Part shown: one piece after another, positions 61,263-64,000 of the stretch
How positions within the stretch are numbered: position 1 is the first letter of the stretch
Layout: the number at the start of each line of letters is the position of its first letter
NCBI GenBank assembly: GCA_964614185.1
Contig: CAZTKJ010000005.1
Coordinates: 30,970 to 94,969 of the forward strand
DNA: 64,000 nt
Reading direction: 5' to 3'
Source of the DNA: Suilimivivens sp964614185
GTDB lineage: Bacteria > Bacillota > Clostridia > Lachnospirales > Lachnospiraceae
Translations under genes and position numbers: made by a program
The notes under the pieces: generated by a model
Seen by the model: the letters and a program-made list of their open reading frames with translations, nothing else
The model's database searches: none
What the model was told of the DNA's origin: nothing

Positions 61263-62434
61263 TGAACAATAATTTAGATGAAATGCTTAAAGAGGCACCT
61301 GTACTTACTCTTGAGCCTTTTGCCCAGGAAAAGGCAGACATCATACCAACTAAAGAAGAACAATCTATGCAGGAAATGACGGCGGAGATTCCCGAAACGT
61401 CACTGACACCGGAAGAACAGAAGATGGTAAATGATTTTGCCGCTCAAATCGATATTACCAATACCCAGCTGGTCTTACAATATGGCGCCGGCTGTCAAAA
61501 GAAGATTGCCGATTTTTCGGAAAACGCACTGAACAATGTGCGCACCAAAGATATGGGCGAAATCGGCCAGATGCTTACTGATGTGGTATCCGAGTTAAGA
61601 AACTTTGAGGAAGAAGAAGAAAAAGGATTTCTTGGTCTTTTCAAAAAGAGCGGTCATAAACTGGAAAATATGAAAGCCAAATATGACAAAGCGGAAACCA
61701 ATATCAATAAAATCTGCCGGGTAATGGAGAATCATCAGGTGACTCTTCTTAAAGATGTTGCCATGCTGGATAAGATGTATGACCTGAATTTAAATTACTT
61801 TAAAGAATTATCCATGTATATCCTGGCAGGCAAGCAGAAGCTTGAAACGGCAAGAACCACTGAACTTCCGGCGCTTCTTGCCAAGGCAGAACAGAGCGGA
61901 CTGCCGGAGGACACACAAGCTGCCAAGGATTTTGCCGCTATGTGCGAACGTTTTGAAAAAAAGATTTATGATTTGGAACTGACAAGAACAATTGCCATGC
62001 AGATGGCTCCTCAGATTCGTCTGATCCAGAACAACGATACCACTATGTCGGAAAAAATCCAGTCCACTCTGGTAAATACTATTCCTTTGTGGAAAAGCCA
62101 GATGGTCATTGCCATTGGCCTTACTCATTCAGGCGAAGCTGCAAAGGCTCAAAAGGAAGTGACCGATATGACCAATTCTTTGCTTAAGAAAAACGCTGAA
62201 ACACTTAAGATAGCCACTATCGAGACAGCCAGAGAAAGCGAACGGGGTATTGTAGACATCGAAACCCTGACCGCTACTAACCAGACTCTGATCAGTACTC
62301 TGGATGAGGTCATGAAAATACAGGAAGAAGGACGCACCAAGAGAAAGAATGCGGAAACTGAGCTGATAAGAATTGAAAATGAAATGCGTCAAAAGCTCCT
62401 TGAGCTGAGCCGCACTTCCGGACAGACGTCTTAA
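61262..62434 (+). CDS. telA: TelA-family toxic anion resistance protein
   Basis: A 390-residue soluble helical protein of the TelA/KlaA family: DFAAQIDITNTQLVLQYGAGCQKKIADFSENAL, EKGFLGLFKKSG, NKICRVMENHQVTLLKDVAMLDKMYDLN and IQSTLVNTIPLWKSQMVIAIGL are all typical. Once linked to tellurite resistance, these proteins are now seen as envelope/stress factors working with XpaC-like proteins. Start after AGGAGGGAAACC. Confidence 0.92.
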   Translation: MNNNLDEMLKEAPVLTLEPFAQEKADIIPTKEEQSMQEMTAEIPETSLTPEEQKMVNDFAAQIDITNTQLVLQYGAGCQKKIADFSENALNNVRTKDMGEIGQMLTDVVSELRNFEEEEEKGFLGLFKKSGHKLENMKAKYDKAETNINKICRVMENHQVTLLKDVAMLDKMYDLNLNYFKELSMYILAGKQKLETARTTELPALLAKAEQSGLPEDTQAAKDFAAMCERFEKKIYDLELTRTIAMQMAPQIRLIQNNDTTMSEKIQSTLVNTIPLWKSQMVIAIGLTHSGEAAKAQKEVTDMTNSLLKKNAETLKIATIETARESERGIVDIETLTATNQTLISTLDEVMKIQEEGRTKRKNAETELIRIENEMRQKLLELSRTSGQTS

Positions 62435-62446
62435 AAATAGTTACTT

Positions 62447-62480
62447 AAGGGCGGATGCTGATTTTCAGCTTTCCGCCCTT
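62447..62480. terminator. Hairpin between telA and the DUF1062 gene
   Basis: AAGGGCGGA (62447-62455) pairs with TCCGCCCTT (62472-62480) between convergent genes. T-runs on both sides are poor, so it may be a weak terminator. Confidence 0.55.
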
Positions 62481-62487
62481 ATCTGCA

Positions 62488-63045
62488 TTATACCAAAGCC
62501 TCTATAAATTGTGGCTTTTCCTTTTTTAATTCTATCTCTCCCTTCTCCAACAGACTTTTAACCTGACTTCGGGACAATCCTAAAACCTCAGCAATTTGTT
62601 TTTCAGGACGTATTTTTAGCCTGTAAGGATTACTTATTGTAATCATAGTTTGCTCTCCAAAGTCACTGCTTTCCACGCTTTCATGCCGCTTAACAAAGTC
62701 ATAATTTAATCTGTTAAAATCAATGACCACTTTGTTTTTTAGAAATAACTGCATATTTTTTCCATATATTTCTGCAAGTTGTTCATTATTGTCCAAAAAA
62801 CGCTGATATTCTTCCTTAGGTATTGAAGAAACTTTCTGCCTCTCATAAATGGCAAGATTGAGAGTATATTTACATTCCTCACATTGATAAATCAGCCAGA
62901 TATCCAGTTTATTGCCATTGGCATTAACGCGAAATTTTTTTGTATTTTTATAATGTGTCTTTCTGCTGCATTTAGGGCAGTTCCTGATAACATAAAATGA
63001 ATCTTTCAGGACAATTTCATATTCAATTTTCTTTAAATAGCTCAT
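62488..63045 (-). CDS. DUF1062 family protein
   Basis: A 185-residue protein with an N-terminal zinc-ribbon-like part (RNCPKCSRKTHYKNTKKFRVNANG, LIYQCEECKYTLNLAIYER) and a C-terminal helix-turn-helix (KQIAEVLGLSRSQVKSLLEKG). This fits DUF1062, possibly a DNA- or RNA-binding regulator. The ATG at 63045 has AGGAG six bases before; the ATG at 63051 would touch this site. DUF1062 genes often sit beside methyltransferase genes, as here. Confidence 0.85.
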   Translation of the reverse strand: MSYLKKIEYEIVLKDSFYVIRNCPKCSRKTHYKNTKKFRVNANGNKLDIWLIYQCEECKYTLNLAIYERQKVSSIPKEEYQRFLDNNEQLAEIYGKNMQLFLKNKVVIDFNRLNYDFVKRHESVESSDFGEQTMITISNPYRLKIRPEKQIAEVLGLSRSQVKSLLEKGEIELKKEKPQFIEALV

Positions 63046-63071
63046 TTGCATCTCCTGTTCATTCTCTATTG

Positions 63072-63150
63072 CGATGCATGGGCTATTACATTATTTCATT
63101 TTATTCCCGATAATACTTCTATTGTATGCAATAGCCATGCTATGCATAGT
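63072..63150. repeat. Inverted repeat upstream of the DUF1062 gene
   Basis: ATGCATGGGCTATT (from 63074) is partly complementary to AATAGCCATGCTATGCAT (63130-63147). The right half, TGCAATAGCC...GCTATGCA (63127-63146), matches the element at 36430-36450. Confidence 0.5.
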
Positions 63151-63217
63151 AAACAGGTGTAGTCATAAAGCATCTTTCTCCTCTCTTTATACTTTCAGAA
63201 CAAATCACTCCAAATGA

Positions 63218-64000
63218 TCACAGTTCGCCTTGGGCTAACAGATTATCTTTTCCCATACCGCATACGAATGGGTTGGAATCATAAAGGTGGCAAAAAGTCA
63301 AAAAATCAGAACGTTGCTTTGGATCCTTCATGATCTTTACAAGCAATTCATTCGGAAGGGTTCTTGCATATGCACCGGGACCTGCCAGCTTGATGTTTTT
63401 CACACCATGGCGCTTCAGTATATCTTCTAATTCATCCGGCATAAAAGTGTATGTGATGCACCACGGTGAACCTCCTTTTTCATACTCGGCAATTTCATCA
63501 TCGCCACCCATGAGCCCTTCATTCCACAGCTTCATGACAGTATCTTTGCTGAAACGAAAAGCTTCAATTGCGTTTGCTCTATTTCCGATGCACCATCTGA
63601 CAAATGGATCATCACAGTTTTCATCTAATATGAATTGGTTTTTTTGTATCGGATTCGCCAAATATGGAAGGTACCCTAAGCGGCTTGATACACTTATCAT
63701 AATTCGTTTGCGGCATATGCGTATGAGTTCACTGATAACTTTCTCCTGATTGGGATAGGTATATGAAATGGGAGCGTCAAAGGAAATCACCATATCAAAG
63801 GATTGGTCATTGAAATCTTTTAAATCCTCCAAGGCTCCGTTTACAAATGTTATTCTTTCAAGAACTCCTTCTTTTTGGGCCAATTCTTTTGCCTTATCTA
63901 TCATAGGCTGTGAAATGTCAAAATGTGTAACTTCGCAACCACGTTTTGCAAGAAGAATGGAAAATCTGCCGCATCCCGCACCGCCGTCAAACACAGTTTT
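63218..64000 (-). CDS. Class I SAM-dependent methyltransferase, 5' end outside the window
   Basis: The frame runs to the right edge (K-T-V-F-D-G-G...), so the N-terminus is missing. Motif I is FDGGAGCGRFSILLAKRG, motif II VTHFDISQPMIDKAK, then FVNGALEDLKDF and DMVISFDAPISY. The C-terminal 110 residues are longer than the minimal fold and end in FVCGMGKDNLLAQGEL. The substrate is unknown. The gene is on the same strand as, and upstream of, the DUF1062 gene. Confidence 0.88.
   Translation of the reverse strand, partial: KTVFDGGAGCGRFSILLAKRGCEVTHFDISQPMIDKAKELAQKEGVLERITFVNGALEDLKDFNDQSFDMVISFDAPISYTYPNQEKVISELIRICRKRIMISVSSRLGYLPYLANPIQKNQFILDENCDDPFVRWCIGNRANAIEAFRFSKDTVMKLWNEGLMGGDDEIAEYEKGGSPWCITYTFMPDELEDILKRHGVKNIKLAGPGAYARTLPNELLVKIMKDPKQRSDFLTFCHLYDSNPFVCGMGKDNLLAQGEL

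Overview
The window looks like a chromosomal segment of a low-to-mid GC, Gram-positive, spore-lineage Clostridium relative, most likely a Lachnospiraceae (Blautia/Ruminococcus-like) gut bacterium. The support is a sigH stress/sporulation sigma gene at the end of a cysE-cysS-mrnC-rlmB operon led by a T-box, extended AGGAGG-type ribosome binding sites, a domain-permuted GH3 beta-glucosidase, BioY, XpaC/TelA, and two tiny holin-like toxin genes typical of Firmicutes. Species assignment is inference. Most genes lie on the minus strand.

Layout. 0-9 kb: 3' part of a class A penicillin-binding protein, a MATE exporter, a C39-like papain-fold protein, an MBOAT/SGNH O-acylation pair behind a structured leader, tRNA-Thr, a coiled-coil protein and a GH13 alpha-glucosidase. 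9-14 kb: an RND-type exporter with a huge coiled-coil insertion, co-transcribed with its TetR regulator behind a promoter/operator. 14-20 kb: T-box(Cys)-cysE-cysS-mrnC-rlmB-SGNH-sigH. 20-29 kb: ispF, a C26 amidotransferase, bioY with a BirA operator, a membrane metalloprotease-like protein, a GGDEF protein, a CarD-like regulator, a transglutaminase-like protein, a secreted metallo-beta-lactamase-fold protein, a flavin/PNPOx-like protein and a membrane-anchored unknown.

29.3-42.6 kb is accessory in character: two type II toxin-antitoxin pairs (VapBC-like; Phd/PIN), five GNAT acetyltransferases (one truncated), a nucleotidyltransferase, an HD hydrolase, an alpha/beta hydrolase, a CD3324-like regulator, a methyltransferase fragment, a 27-aa holin-like toxin with a convergent antisense-type RNA, an XRE-HTH/PurM-like fusion, an ABC exporter and a LytTR-DUF3021 pair. 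42.7-54 kb: tRNA-Met and tRNA-Val, GH3 glucosidase, LRR protein, lgt, a MoxR-type ATPase/VWA pair, a polysaccharide deacetylase, a dCMP-type deaminase, a MraY-like transferase and RNase HI. 53.4-54.7 kb carries no ordinary gene but is dense in structure: a long inverted-repeat element, an unassigned small RNA with a clean promoter, a second holin-like toxin (28 aa) with convergent RNA, and tRNA-Gly. 54.7-64 kb: argS, queH, purA, ilvE, xpaC-telA, DUF1062 and a partial methyltransferase.

The most unusual items are the two compact type I toxin modules (too short for normal gene callers), the HTH-PurM-like fusion whose phosphate/nucleotide loop is altered, the unclassified leader of the O-acylation operon, and the unassigned small RNA at 53.9 kb. 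All functional calls come from reading motifs by eye; no database search was made.
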